Origin: Patescibacteria group bacterium
GTDB taxonomy: Bacteria > Patescibacteriota > Microgenomatia > Daviesbacterales > UBA10151
NCBI GenBank assembly: GCA_018816815.1
Contig: JAHIVD010000089.1
Span: 1 to 13,855 of the forward strand
Direction of reading: 5' to 3'
DNA: 13,855 nt
Shown here: positions 6,635 to 12,495 of the stretch, one piece after another
How the letters are laid out: each line of letters opens with the position of its first letter
How positions within the stretch are numbered: position 1 is the stretch's first letter
Translations under genes and position numbers: made by a program
Notes under the pieces: generated by a model
What the model saw: the letters and a program-made list of their open reading frames with translations, nothing else
Databases searched by the model: none
Told to the model about the DNA's origin: nothing

Positions 6635-7717
6635 TTAGATTTGTATCTTACATTTTTCTCCGATAAAAAGATTTGTCTTTACACTCCGGTTGTTTAACCC
6701 TGTGATCTCGCTATCTGTTCCTATTAAACTATCTTCAATTGGACGATTTGCAACTCCGCTTACTCTGACCCCATCCATCAAAACACTCCTTTTTATTTTG
6801 CTATTTAAGACTTCACAATCACTACCTATTGAAGCAAAAGGACCAATTTCCGAATTTTCTATTATGACATTATCTCCTATTACGACAGGACCGTTGAGTT
6901 TGGAACTTCGTATCTTGGTATGCACTCCTATTGAAACCTTCCCTTTAATTTCAGAAGTTCTGTCAATCTCACTTCCCATGTTTGCCTGCAGATCACGACT
7001 TAAAAGATATTCATTTGCATTTAGCCAATCATCAAATTTACCAGGATCCAACCATTTGCCGCTGTATTCAATAACCTCCACATTAAATCCATGATCAATC
7101 ATCCATTGAAATGCAGACGGGATCTCAAATTCCCCTCTAGCTGAAGGTTTAATCCTATCCTTTCCTTTAAAACATTTAAAGAAATTTGAATCTGCAAAAT
7201 ATAAACCCGGAATTGCAAAATCATGCGGTGGATTTTCCGGCTTTTCTACATATTTTAATAATTTTTTGTTTTTATCAAAATAAGGAACTCCCATCCTTTT
7301 GTTTTCAGGATGATGAAGCATTGTAACAAGTCCGTTTGGTTTATTCTTTACAAAATAATCAAATGCTTGCCTAATGCCATCTGCAAAAATATTGTCTCCC
7401 AGATGGAATAAAAAAGAACTGCCTGCAAGGAAATCTTCACAAACTTCTACAATATTAGCAAGACCTAAAGGTTTCTCCTGCAAAATATATGTGAATTTCA
7501 ACCCCCATCTGCTGCCGTCTCCTAAAGCAGTCTCTACTTCATCCATACCGCCAGGATTATAAGTAATTGCTACATCCTTAATACCTGTTTCTGCAACTTT
7601 CTCAATCGGGTAAAAAACTAATGGTTTGTTTGCAACTGGAATAAAATGCTTGTTTGCGGAAAAAGTTAATGGACGCATTCTGGTACCACGACCGCCTGTT
7701 GGTATAATTGCTTTCAT
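6635..7717 (-). CDS. rmlA: Glucose-1-phosphate thymidylyltransferase, long form with left-handed beta-helix
   Basis: The 360-residue enzyme joins glucose-1-phosphate and dTTP into dTDP-glucose, the first step towards dTDP-rhamnose. Residues 1-240 form the nucleotidyltransferase domain, with GGRGTRMRPLT (8-18), K-x-x-x-P-V-x-N-K-P, GDN (107-109, metal site), VEKP (157-160) and KWLDPG (221-226). Residues about 250-355 contain isoleucine/valine-rich hexapeptide repeats (IGVHTKI, VVIGDNVII, IGPFASIG), a left-handed beta-helix seen in long RmlA/StrD-type proteins but not in the ~290-aa RmlA. ATG 7717 is preferred over an in-frame TTG three bases upstream. It overlaps the stop of the 51-aa gene as TGATG, has AGGAG 10 nt upstream, and gives the typical MKAIIPTGG N-terminus. 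A related sugar nucleotidyltransferase is possible, but the rmlBCD neighbours support RmlA. Confidence 0.92.
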   Translation of the reverse strand: MKAIIPTGGRGTRMRPLTFSANKHFIPVANKPLVFYPIEKVAETGIKDVAITYNPGGMDEVETALGDGSRWGLKFTYILQEKPLGLANIVEVCEDFLAGSSFLFHLGDNIFADGIRQAFDYFVKNKPNGLVTMLHHPENKRMGVPYFDKNKKLLKYVEKPENPPHDFAIPGLYFADSNFFKCFKGKDRIKPSARGEFEIPSAFQWMIDHGFNVEVIEYSGKWLDPGKFDDWLNANEYLLSRDLQANMGSEIDRTSEIKGKVSIGVHTKIRSSKLNGPVVIGDNVIIENSEIGPFASIGSDCEVLNSKIKRSVLMDGVRVSGVANRPIEDSLIGTDSEITGLNNRSVKTNLFIGEKCKIQI

Positions 7718-7872
7718 CAATAAATCACTCCTGTAAATAATATCAGACTCAGGATTGCAGTTAAAAGATACTCTAGCAGAATAGGTAAAGTCAAACTTTT
7801 ATCACGCCTGTGGTGCAATATTGCCCAAATAAGATATATTAATATTCCTGTCCCCAAAATCCTTAGTATCAT
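7717..7872 (-). CDS. 51-aa two-helix membrane protein
   Basis: The frame starts at ATG 7872 and ends at TGA 7719-7717. Its start shares ATGA with the CAP gene stop, GGAG lies 7 nt upstream, and its stop shares the A of the rmlA ATG (TGATG). Both junctions are typical of translational coupling. The product starts MILRILGTGILIYLIWAIL, has a basic turn (HHRRDK, 20-25) and ends in a second hydrophobic stretch (about 31-51, including ILLEYLLTAILSLILF). Two membrane helices with a positively charged connecting turn are predicted. I recognise no family. It could partner the upstream CAP-domain membrane protein or be a small accessory subunit for envelope glycan work; both ideas are inference. Confidence 0.7.
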   Translation of the reverse strand: MILRILGTGILIYLIWAILHHRRDKSLTLPILLEYLLTAILSLILFTGVIY

Positions 7873-8741
7873 AAAACAACTCCAGGACCTCCCATAACTA
7901 AACTAGTAGCTGCAAGCAAGAGAAGCGCCATGTGAGCAACATGATGAGAAGAGATCCTGAAAACTCCTCTTTTCCTGAGAATCCAAACATCAAGCATTAA
8001 TAATGTAAAGATTAAAATTATTATTGAAAAACCTGTTGCTCTGGATACTGAGTAAGGATCTATCAATACTTTATTACTTTGTTTAGTTACGGAAATAGAA
8101 GCTAGAAGCTGAGGTTTATTAAACTCTTGTTCAGGCACAGCAATTTGTTTACCTTGAACATTAACTGAAGGATTTGTTGGCAATTTTCGAGTAGTACCAA
8201 ACTCTTGAACTACTAAAGTAGTTTTTTGCCCATTTAGCACTCCCTCTACAACAGCAATACCAATATCTTCATATTTTGGATTCAACAAATTATCTCTATG
8301 TGTTGGCGAAGCTATCCATGCCTTCACCACATCATCAGGTTGATAAAAATTTTTCGCTAAATTCTCTCCGGCAAAAGTGAATTTATATCCGCTACCCAGC
8401 ATAAAATCCCAGGGTGTTTTTCCTGAAGGGGAAAAATGAGCCCAATAATTTTCCTGGAGCATATTTTGAGCTTTGAGCGCTGCTGCCTTATTTAACGCAT
8501 CATTTTCCAAAACCGGCGGAAGACCTTCTTTTTGCCTTTCAATATTAGTCAATTCAATAATTTTTTTCTGATCAATACCTGAAGTAATCCCCAAAACTCC
8601 TGGTTTTATGTAATTTATAATTGAAAAACTTACCTGTAAAAGAATAAAAAGAAGTATGCATATACTTAAACCTTCCCAGCTTAAAAAATGAGCTTTTTTA
8701 TGAGTGTCTTTATGAGGAATAAACCAATTTTTCCAAGCCAT
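7869..8741 (-). CDS. CAP (SCP/PR1-like) domain membrane protein
   Basis: From ATG 8741 the protein has 290 residues. It has a cytoplasmic basic N-terminus, one membrane helix (about 24-43), a CAP domain (about 57-185), a linker, and two further helices (about 236-254 and 267-285). CAP hallmarks are L-T-N-x-E-R near 65-69, YWAHFSPSG-x-TPWD (99-112, His102), AGENLA (124-129, Glu126), W-x-x-S-P-T-H-R-D-N-L-L (142-153, His148) and V-V-Q-E-F-G (177-182). Bacterial CAP proteins are usually secreted or surface-exposed; biochemical roles vary and none can be assigned here. A TTG 18 bp upstream would lengthen it but lies inside the promoter, so it was rejected. It is the first gene of the rhamnose operon and overlaps the 51-aa gene by 4 bp. 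Confidence 0.85.
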   Translation of the reverse strand: MAWKNWFIPHKDTHKKAHFLSWEGLSICILLFILLQVSFSIINYIKPGVLGITSGIDQKKIIELTNIERQKEGLPPVLENDALNKAAALKAQNMLQENYWAHFSPSGKTPWDFMLGSGYKFTFAGENLAKNFYQPDDVVKAWIASPTHRDNLLNPKYEDIGIAVVEGVLNGQKTTLVVQEFGTTRKLPTNPSVNVQGKQIAVPEQEFNKPQLLASISVTKQSNKVLIDPYSVSRATGFSIIILIFTLLMLDVWILRKRGVFRISSHHVAHMALLLLAATSLVMGGPGVVL

Positions 8742-8749
8742 ATATTTTA

Positions 8750-8758
8750 AGTATACCA
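8750..8758 (-). promoter_or_regulatory. Extended -10 promoter of the CAP-rml operon, predicted leaderless
   Basis: The minus strand reads TGG-TATACT, an extended -10 element (TG one base before a hexamer with 5/6 matches), ending 8 nt before ATG 8741. The -35 region is poor; TTAGTT with a 16-nt spacer is the best candidate. No Shine-Dalgarno precedes the ATG. This is the only convincing promoter seen ahead of CAP-ORF51-rmlABCD-endonuclease-gmd. Confidence 0.5.
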
Positions 8759-8787
8759 AAAGTGATTTACAAACTAAGATTTTTAGA

Positions 8788-8856
8788 TCATAAGTTATTA
8801 ATCATAAATTATTAATAAATCATAAACTATCTATTAATATTCATAAACTATTAATA
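8788..8856. repeat. Four adjoining degenerate AT-rich direct repeats
   Basis: Four units begin TCATAA and continue with a form of (A/G)(T/C)TATTAAT, at 8788-8801, 8802-8819, 8820-8840 and 8841-8856. They follow one another without gaps and vary in length (14, 18, 21 and 16 bp). The array lies upstream of the CAP operon promoter and its last unit runs into the final codons and stop of tsaB. Possible roles are an operator array, an UP-like AT-rich promoter element, or slippage-born low-complexity sequence. Similar motifs are not seen at the other promoters here. Confidence 0.5.
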
Positions 8857-9153
8857 CTGAAGTTCAGTTTCCAGCTTTTTCCCGTTTACCGGGATCCCAA
8901 ATGCAAACCCTAAAGCATTGGCCACAGAAACTCCTACCCGCAACCCTGTAAAAGATCCTGGTCCTTTTTCCACTTCAATTCCTTTCAGATCCTTAAAGTT
9001 GATTTTTTGAGATTTCATAAGTTTTTCAATTAATGGCAAAAGCACCTGTGATCCGAATTCATTCTCTTTTGACATTTCTTTTATCGCTTTTCCCTTATCA
9101 ATTAACTTTACTTTAATAATTTTACGGCCTGAGGTATCAATATGCAAAATCAT
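8851..9153 (-). CDS. tsaB: Short TsaB-like tRNA threonylcarbamoyladenosine biosynthesis protein
   Basis: TsaB is the pseudo-enzyme scaffold that pairs with TsaD in making the t6A base at position 37 of ANN-decoding tRNAs. This 100-residue protein starts MILHIDTSG, the typical ASKHA N-terminus. It keeps the hallmark GPGSFTGLRVGVSVANALG (64-82) that lies at the TsaD interface. Standard TsaB is about 220 residues, so only the N-terminal lobe remains. The frame closes at TAA 8853-8851 within a repeat array and no second half follows in another frame. The shortening may be genuine, as in other reduced genomes, or the end may be eroded. TsaD and TsaE are not in the window. Confidence 0.85.
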   Translation of the reverse strand: MILHIDTSGRKIIKVKLIDKGKAIKEMSKENEFGSQVLLPLIEKLMKSQKINFKDLKGIEVEKGPGSFTGLRVGVSVANALGFAFGIPVNGKKLETELQY

Positions 9154-9159
9154 ATCCAG

Positions 9160-9168
9160 ATTTTAACA
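9160..9168 (-). promoter_or_regulatory. Extended -10 promoter of tsaB, predicted leaderless
   Basis: The minus strand reads TGT-TAAAAT, an extended -10 element with 5/6 matches, followed by 6 nt (CTGGAT) and the ATG at 9153. No good -35 hexamer is visible, which fits reliance on the TGn extension. There is no Shine-Dalgarno. Confidence 0.45.
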
Positions 9169-9177
9169 TGAAATTTA

Positions 9178-9193
9178 TAATCATTTATGATTA
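9178..9193. repeat. Inverted repeat in the tsaB/prfB divergent promoter region
   Basis: TAATCAT (9178-9184) and ATGATTA (9187-9193) are perfect reverse complements separated by TT. The element sits where a -35 box for tsaB would fall, upstream of the TAAAAT hexamer. It could be an operator. A second short inverted repeat, ATTGC-TT-GCAAT, lies nearer to prfB at 9203-9214. Confidence 0.35.
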
Positions 9194-9221
9194 CATTACA
9201 GAATTGCTTGCAATTACATCG

Positions 9222-9250
9222 TTCACTTTTTGCAATGAGAACGTTATAAT
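9222..9250 (+). promoter_or_regulatory. Promoter of prfB, predicted leaderless
   Basis: TTCACT (9222-9227, 4/6 matches) is followed by a 17-nt spacer and a perfect TATAAT (9245-9250). The ATG at 9257 begins 6 nt after the -10 box, so the transcript should start at or next to the initiation codon. No Shine-Dalgarno could fit in the mRNA. Confidence 0.65.
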
Positions 9251-9256
9251 CGCTGC

Positions 9257-10330
9257 ATGGACGAAATAAACGAAAAGTTGCAAAAATTAAAAGATAGATT
9301 TGAAAAAATTTCCCGGTCTATTGATCAGGATAAATTACATAGAGAAATTAGAGAATTGGAAGCCCAAGCCATGAAAGAAGGATTTTGGGATAATCCACAA
9401 GAATCATCAACCCTCAGCCGTTCGCTGTCAGACAAACAGAAAACGCTTGCTGCCCTGGAAAATCTTGAATCCAGAATTAATAATGCTTCAGAAATATCTG
9501 AAGAAACTTCTATGAAAGAGGATTTAAAAAAGGAAATTGCAGAAATTACAGAAATCCTGGATGGGCTCGAACTAAAATTATTTTTATCCAATCCGCATGA
9601 CGAATCAGAAGCAATTTTATCTGTTCATTCCGGTGCCGGCGGGGTTGAAGCAATGGATTGGGCAGCAATGCTTTCCAGGATGTACCAGCGGTATTTTGAA
9701 AGTAAGAACTGGAAATATGAAATCACAAATGAAAATCCCGGCGAGGAAGCAGGTATTAAAACTGTTTCTATGATTATCCATGAGTCTTTCGCTTTCGGAT
9801 ACTTAAAAGGCGAAGCAGGCACGCACAGACTGGTTCGGCAATCTCCTTTTAATGCAGATAAGTTGCGTCAAACTTCTTTTGCTTTAGTTGAAGTTCTACC
9901 GGTAATCAAACCTGAAGAAGTTGAAATTAATGACGCTGATATTGAATTCGAAGCCTTCCGCTCAGGCGGTGCAGGCGGACAGAATGTCAATAAAGTCTCA
10001 ACTGCTGTTCGGGTGAAACATATCCCAACAGGTGTTACAGTTACTGCCCAAACAGAGCGTTCTCAGTTGCAAAACCGTGAAAATGCCACAAAATTGCTAC
10101 TGGCAAAACTTTGGGCGCTCCAGGAGACCAGAGATAAAGAAATAGAACAAAACTTAAAAGGCGGAAAAACTTTAGGCTCCTGGGGAACCCAAATCCGTTC
10201 TTATGTCCTGCACCCCTACCATATGGTTAAAGACCTAAGAACCAATGTTGAAACCTCTAATACGGATGCTGTCTTAAATGGCGATCTTGGCCAATTCATA
10301 GAGGCTGAATTGAAAATTCTATCCAAATAA
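9257..10330 (+). CDS. prfB: Peptide chain release factor 2
   Basis: The 357-residue class I release factor ends translation at UGA and UAA. The N-terminal helical domain runs to about residue 110. The codon-reading tripeptide SPF (196-198, in HRLVRQSPF) identifies RF2 rather than RF1, which carries PxT. The catalytic GGQ lies at 240-242 within SGGAGGQNVNKVSTA, followed by VKHIPTGV and the C-terminal WGTQIRSYVLHPY and V-K-D-L-R-T-N-V-E-T segments. The frame is continuous from ATG 9257, so the in-frame UGA and +1 frameshift that autoregulate many bacterial prfB genes are absent. TGA stops elsewhere in the window agree with a working RF2. It is transcribed divergently from tsaB. Confidence 0.96.
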   Translation: MDEINEKLQKLKDRFEKISRSIDQDKLHREIRELEAQAMKEGFWDNPQESSTLSRSLSDKQKTLAALENLESRINNASEISEETSMKEDLKKEIAEITEILDGLELKLFLSNPHDESEAILSVHSGAGGVEAMDWAAMLSRMYQRYFESKNWKYEITNENPGEEAGIKTVSMIIHESFAFGYLKGEAGTHRLVRQSPFNADKLRQTSFALVEVLPVIKPEEVEINDADIEFEAFRSGGAGGQNVNKVSTAVRVKHIPTGVTVTAQTERSQLQNRENATKLLLAKLWALQETRDKEIEQNLKGGKTLGSWGTQIRSYVLHPYHMVKDLRTNVETSNTDAVLNGDLGQFIEAELKILSK

Positions 10331-10430
10331 AGAAAAAGTAAAAAGAAACAGATCTGTGTTAGGGTTTACGGGAAACGAATGCCAGGATTTTGTACCATAA
10401 CTTGTTAGTAATATCCAAAAAAACTAAGAG
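10331..10430 (+). other. Non-coding gap after prfB
   Basis: The stretch from the prfB stop to the next promoter is purine-rich at first (AGAAAAAGTAAAAAGAAACAG) and then featureless. I see no hairpin with a T-run, so prfB has no recognisable intrinsic terminator. An in-frame TTG at 10390 would extend the next gene upstream, but the promoter at 10431-10459 makes that start unlikely. Confidence 0.4.
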
Positions 10431-10459
10431 TAGACAAATACTTAATTTATGGTTAAGAT
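10431..10459 (+). promoter_or_regulatory. Promoter of the 147-aa protein gene (and probably ftsEX), predicted leaderless
   Basis: TAGACA (10431-10436, 5/6 matches) is followed by 17 nt and TAAGAT (10454-10459, 4/6). The -10 box ends 8 nt before ATG 10468, and no Shine-Dalgarno is present. No better promoter is seen ahead of ftsE, so this one may serve the whole ftsEX cluster. Confidence 0.5.
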
Positions 10460-10467
10460 ATATTTAT

Positions 10468-10911
10468 ATGGATCTTAAGACAAAATTTCAAGAAAATATC
10501 ACTAAACCATTTTACAAAACAGAAAATCCTATACGTCTTATATTAGGTGTAGTTGTTGTTGCATTAGTACTTGGCACTCTCACCGGATATATTTTATCAA
10601 CTAAAAGTAGTGATGGATTAAAATCAGCTGCTCTTTCAACAAGAACTCCAGAATCTGCCCAACAAGATACCAGAACCTTCAAGGATTTTGCCGAAGGAAC
10701 AATTGAAGTCAAACTTCTTCCTACAGAAGGAGAATATACAGAAGGAACGCACTCGCTCATAAGAGAAGGTGCGGTTTCTGTAGCTCTCACTTCATCTGTT
10801 GTTGATCTTTCTCTATTTGAGGGCAAAAAAGTTAAAATATTCGGCGAAACCCAAAAGGCTCTTAAAGAAGGCTGGTTAATGGATGTCGGCAAGGTTGAAG
10901 AAGTAAAGTAG
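10468..10911 (+). CDS. Membrane-anchored protein with an extracytoplasmic beta-rich domain
   Basis: From ATG 10468 the protein has 147 residues: a basic N-terminus, one membrane helix (about 22-44), a Ser/Thr/Gln-rich linker (45-70) and a small C-terminal domain of alternating short strands. That domain contains EGTHSLIREG (92-101), TSSVVDLSLFEGKKVKIFGE (108-127) and GWLMDVGKVE (135-144). The V-D-L-x-x-F-x-G-K-K-V-x-I-x-G-E pattern resembles an OB-fold nucleic-acid- or ligand-binding strand set, but I cannot name a family. The domain should face outward. It lies 37 bp before ftsE, with a weak hairpin in the gap, and may be co-transcribed with the division genes, so an envelope role is plausible but unproven. 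The longer TTG start at 10390 was rejected. Confidence 0.72.
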   Translation: MDLKTKFQENITKPFYKTENPIRLILGVVVVALVLGTLTGYILSTKSSDGLKSAALSTRTPESAQQDTRTFKDFAEGTIEVKLLPTEGEYTEGTHSLIREGAVSVALTSSVVDLSLFEGKKVKIFGETQKALKEGWLMDVGKVEEVK

Positions 10912-10948
10912 TCGTCGGTCTTCAGCTGACGTCTGATAACTGATTACT

Positions 10949-11623
10949 ATGATTAATTTCAAATCTGTCTCAAAGAAATTTGGCTCAAATCTAGCCCTGG
11001 ATAATATTACACTGGAGATTAAACAAGGAGAGTTTGTATTCATAGTAGGACCGTGCGGAGCTGGCAAATCCACATTACTAAAAATCCTCACGCGGGAGAA
11101 TTTACCTACAAGCGGCAAAATAATGGTAGGAAATGTTGATATTACTAAAATTAAAGATAGTGATGTCCCAAAATTCAGAAGAAAGGTCGGAGTAGTTTTC
11201 CAGGATTTCAAATTACTAGATGATAGAACTGTTTTCGAACAAGTAGCCTTAACTTTAGAAGTACAAGGTAAATCAGATAAAGAAATACAAAAAGCTGTGG
11301 AGCATACTTTAAAACTGGTCGAAATTTGGGATAAAAGAAATCTTTTCCCTAAACAACTTTCAGGTGGTGAAGCACAAAGAACTGCCATTGCACGGGCCAT
11401 AGTCGGAAAACCGGACATAGTTTTGGCAGATGAACCAACAGGTGACTTAGATCTCAAAACTGCATGGGGAGTAATTCAACTTTTAAATGAGATAAATTCC
11501 TGGGGCACTGTAATCTTGATGGCCACCCATAACCAGGAAATTGTTAATACTTTAAAAAAAAGGGTTGTTGTGCTCAAGCAGGGCAAAATTGTTAAAGACA
11601 GCAAGGAAGGAAAGTATGAATGA
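10949..11623 (+). CDS. ftsE: Cell division ATP-binding protein FtsE
   Basis: The 224-residue ABC ATPase partners the membrane protein FtsX at the septum, where ATP cycling drives activation of a peptidoglycan hydrolase outside the membrane. It has Walker A GPCGAGKST (34-42), the Q-loop V-F-Q-D-F (83-87) followed by the FtsE-typical KLLDDRTVFEQVA, the signature LSGGEAQR (137-144), Walker B VLADEPTGDLD (158-168, Glu162) and the H-loop His in MATHN (191-195). Length is normal. Cys36 stands where most FtsE have Ser in GPSGAGKST. No Shine-Dalgarno precedes the ATG. The stop shares ATGA with the ftsX start, which implies coupled translation and balanced FtsE:FtsX. Confidence 0.95.
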   Translation: MINFKSVSKKFGSNLALDNITLEIKQGEFVFIVGPCGAGKSTLLKILTRENLPTSGKIMVGNVDITKIKDSDVPKFRRKVGVVFQDFKLLDDRTVFEQVALTLEVQGKSDKEIQKAVEHTLKLVEIWDKRNLFPKQLSGGEAQRTAIARAIVGKPDIVLADEPTGDLDLKTAWGVIQLLNEINSWGTVILMATHNQEIVNTLKKRVVVLKQGKIVKDSKEGKYE

Positions 11624-12492
11624 AAAGAGCAATTAAATTTACAAGAAGGAATATAAGACGTACACCATTTCAGGCTATTGCAGCATCCATGGTAATGCTT
11701 TTAACATTTCTGGCACTTCAAGCTTTTATAATCTTGGCAGCAGGCTCACAAACTGCCCTGCGTTATTTCGAGAGCAAACCTCAAGTAATCGCTTTCTTCA
11801 AAGAAGGAACAACAAACCAAGACGTTACGGCAATAGAAAACGCCCTAAAACAAGAAATCCGTGTAACAAATATAAAATTTGTTTCCAAAGAAGATGCCCT
11901 GCAAATTTACCGTGAGAAAAATAAAAATGATCCAACTTTGCTTGAACTCGTAACTGCTAGCATCCTGCCTGCCAGTTTAGAGGTTTCAACAAAAGATCCG
12001 CAGGATTTAGCTCCAATCGCTGATATTCTAAAAAGAGAACCTGTTATATCAGAGGTAATAGTACCTGAAGACGTTGTAGCGACTTTAACTTCGATTACCC
12101 GGATCATCAGATATACCGGAGGAGCAACTGTCGGATTCTTGATGGTCTTTGCAACTTTAGTCATTATTATGATTATTAGTTTTAAGATAAGAATTAAAAG
12201 AACAGAGATAGAAATTATGCGTCTACTGGGAGCATCTCCGGGCTTCGTTAGGACACCGTTTATTCTCGAAGGAATGTTTTATGGCGTTACCGGAGCGGTT
12301 TTAGCCTGGATTATAAATTACAGTCTGCTTTGGTATTTTACGCCTTTCCTGCAAGGATATCTGGAAGATGTTAAACTTTTACCTGTTAACCTGTTGTTTA
12401 TGTTAACGTTGCTCGGAGGAAGTTTAGTGGTGGCATGCCTTGTAGGAGCAATCGGATCGTTTGCAGCTGTCAGGCGTTATCTGAAGATATGA
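11620..12492 (+). CDS. ftsX: Cell division protein FtsX
   Basis: The 290-residue membrane partner of FtsE has four predicted helices (about 20-42, 167-190, 213-238 and 257-285). A large external loop (about 43-160) contains the F-F-K-E-G, V-S-K-E-D-A-L and P-A-S-L-E-V segments typical of FtsX ectodomains. After helix 2, the conserved R-T-E-I-E-I-M-R-L-L-G-A-S-P-G-F-V-R-T-P-F stretch should form the cytoplasmic coupling helix contacting FtsE. FtsX does not move a known substrate. It transmits ATPase-driven shape changes to a periplasmic or wall hydrolase, here most likely the adjacent coiled-coil LytM protein 3 bp downstream. GGAAGG lies upstream of the overlapping ATG. Confidence 0.94.
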   Translation: MKRAIKFTRRNIRRTPFQAIAASMVMLLTFLALQAFIILAAGSQTALRYFESKPQVIAFFKEGTTNQDVTAIENALKQEIRVTNIKFVSKEDALQIYREKNKNDPTLLELVTASILPASLEVSTKDPQDLAPIADILKREPVISEVIVPEDVVATLTSITRIIRYTGGATVGFLMVFATLVIIMIISFKIRIKRTEIEIMRLLGASPGFVRTPFILEGMFYGVTGAVLAWIINYSLLWYFTPFLQGYLEDVKLLPVNLLFMLTLLGGSLVVACLVGAIGSFAAVRRYLKI

Positions 12493-12495
12493 AAA

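Noticed and set aside
6690..7094. 134-codon plus-strand frame across rmlA
   Set aside because: It is a complementary-strand shadow of the beta-helix repeats of rmlA, and its composition follows the antisense codons.
8742..8759. TTG start at 8759 for the CAP gene
   Set aside because: It would sit on the extended -10 promoter; ATG 8741 fits the promoter spacing.
8788..8856. CRISPR array
   Set aside because: The units are short, adjoining, AT-only and of variable length with no unique spacers, and no cas genes are present.
10390..10467. TTG start at 10390 adding 26 residues to the 147-aa protein
   Set aside because: The extension covers the TAGACA/TAAGAT promoter, has no ribosome site and is not needed for the signal-anchor structure.
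10512..10892. 126-codon minus-strand frame across the 147-aa gene
   Set aside because: It is antisense to a gene with a signal-anchor helix and a promoter, and no family features are seen.
10912..10948. Terminator before ftsE
   Set aside because: CGTCGG/CTGACG can form a short stem with a G-U pair, but no T-run follows.
10876..11457. 193-codon open frame on the minus strand across ftsE
   Set aside because: It is antisense to a well-supported ABC ATPase, is Ser/Thr/Cys-rich with no domain, and has no ribosome site or promoter.
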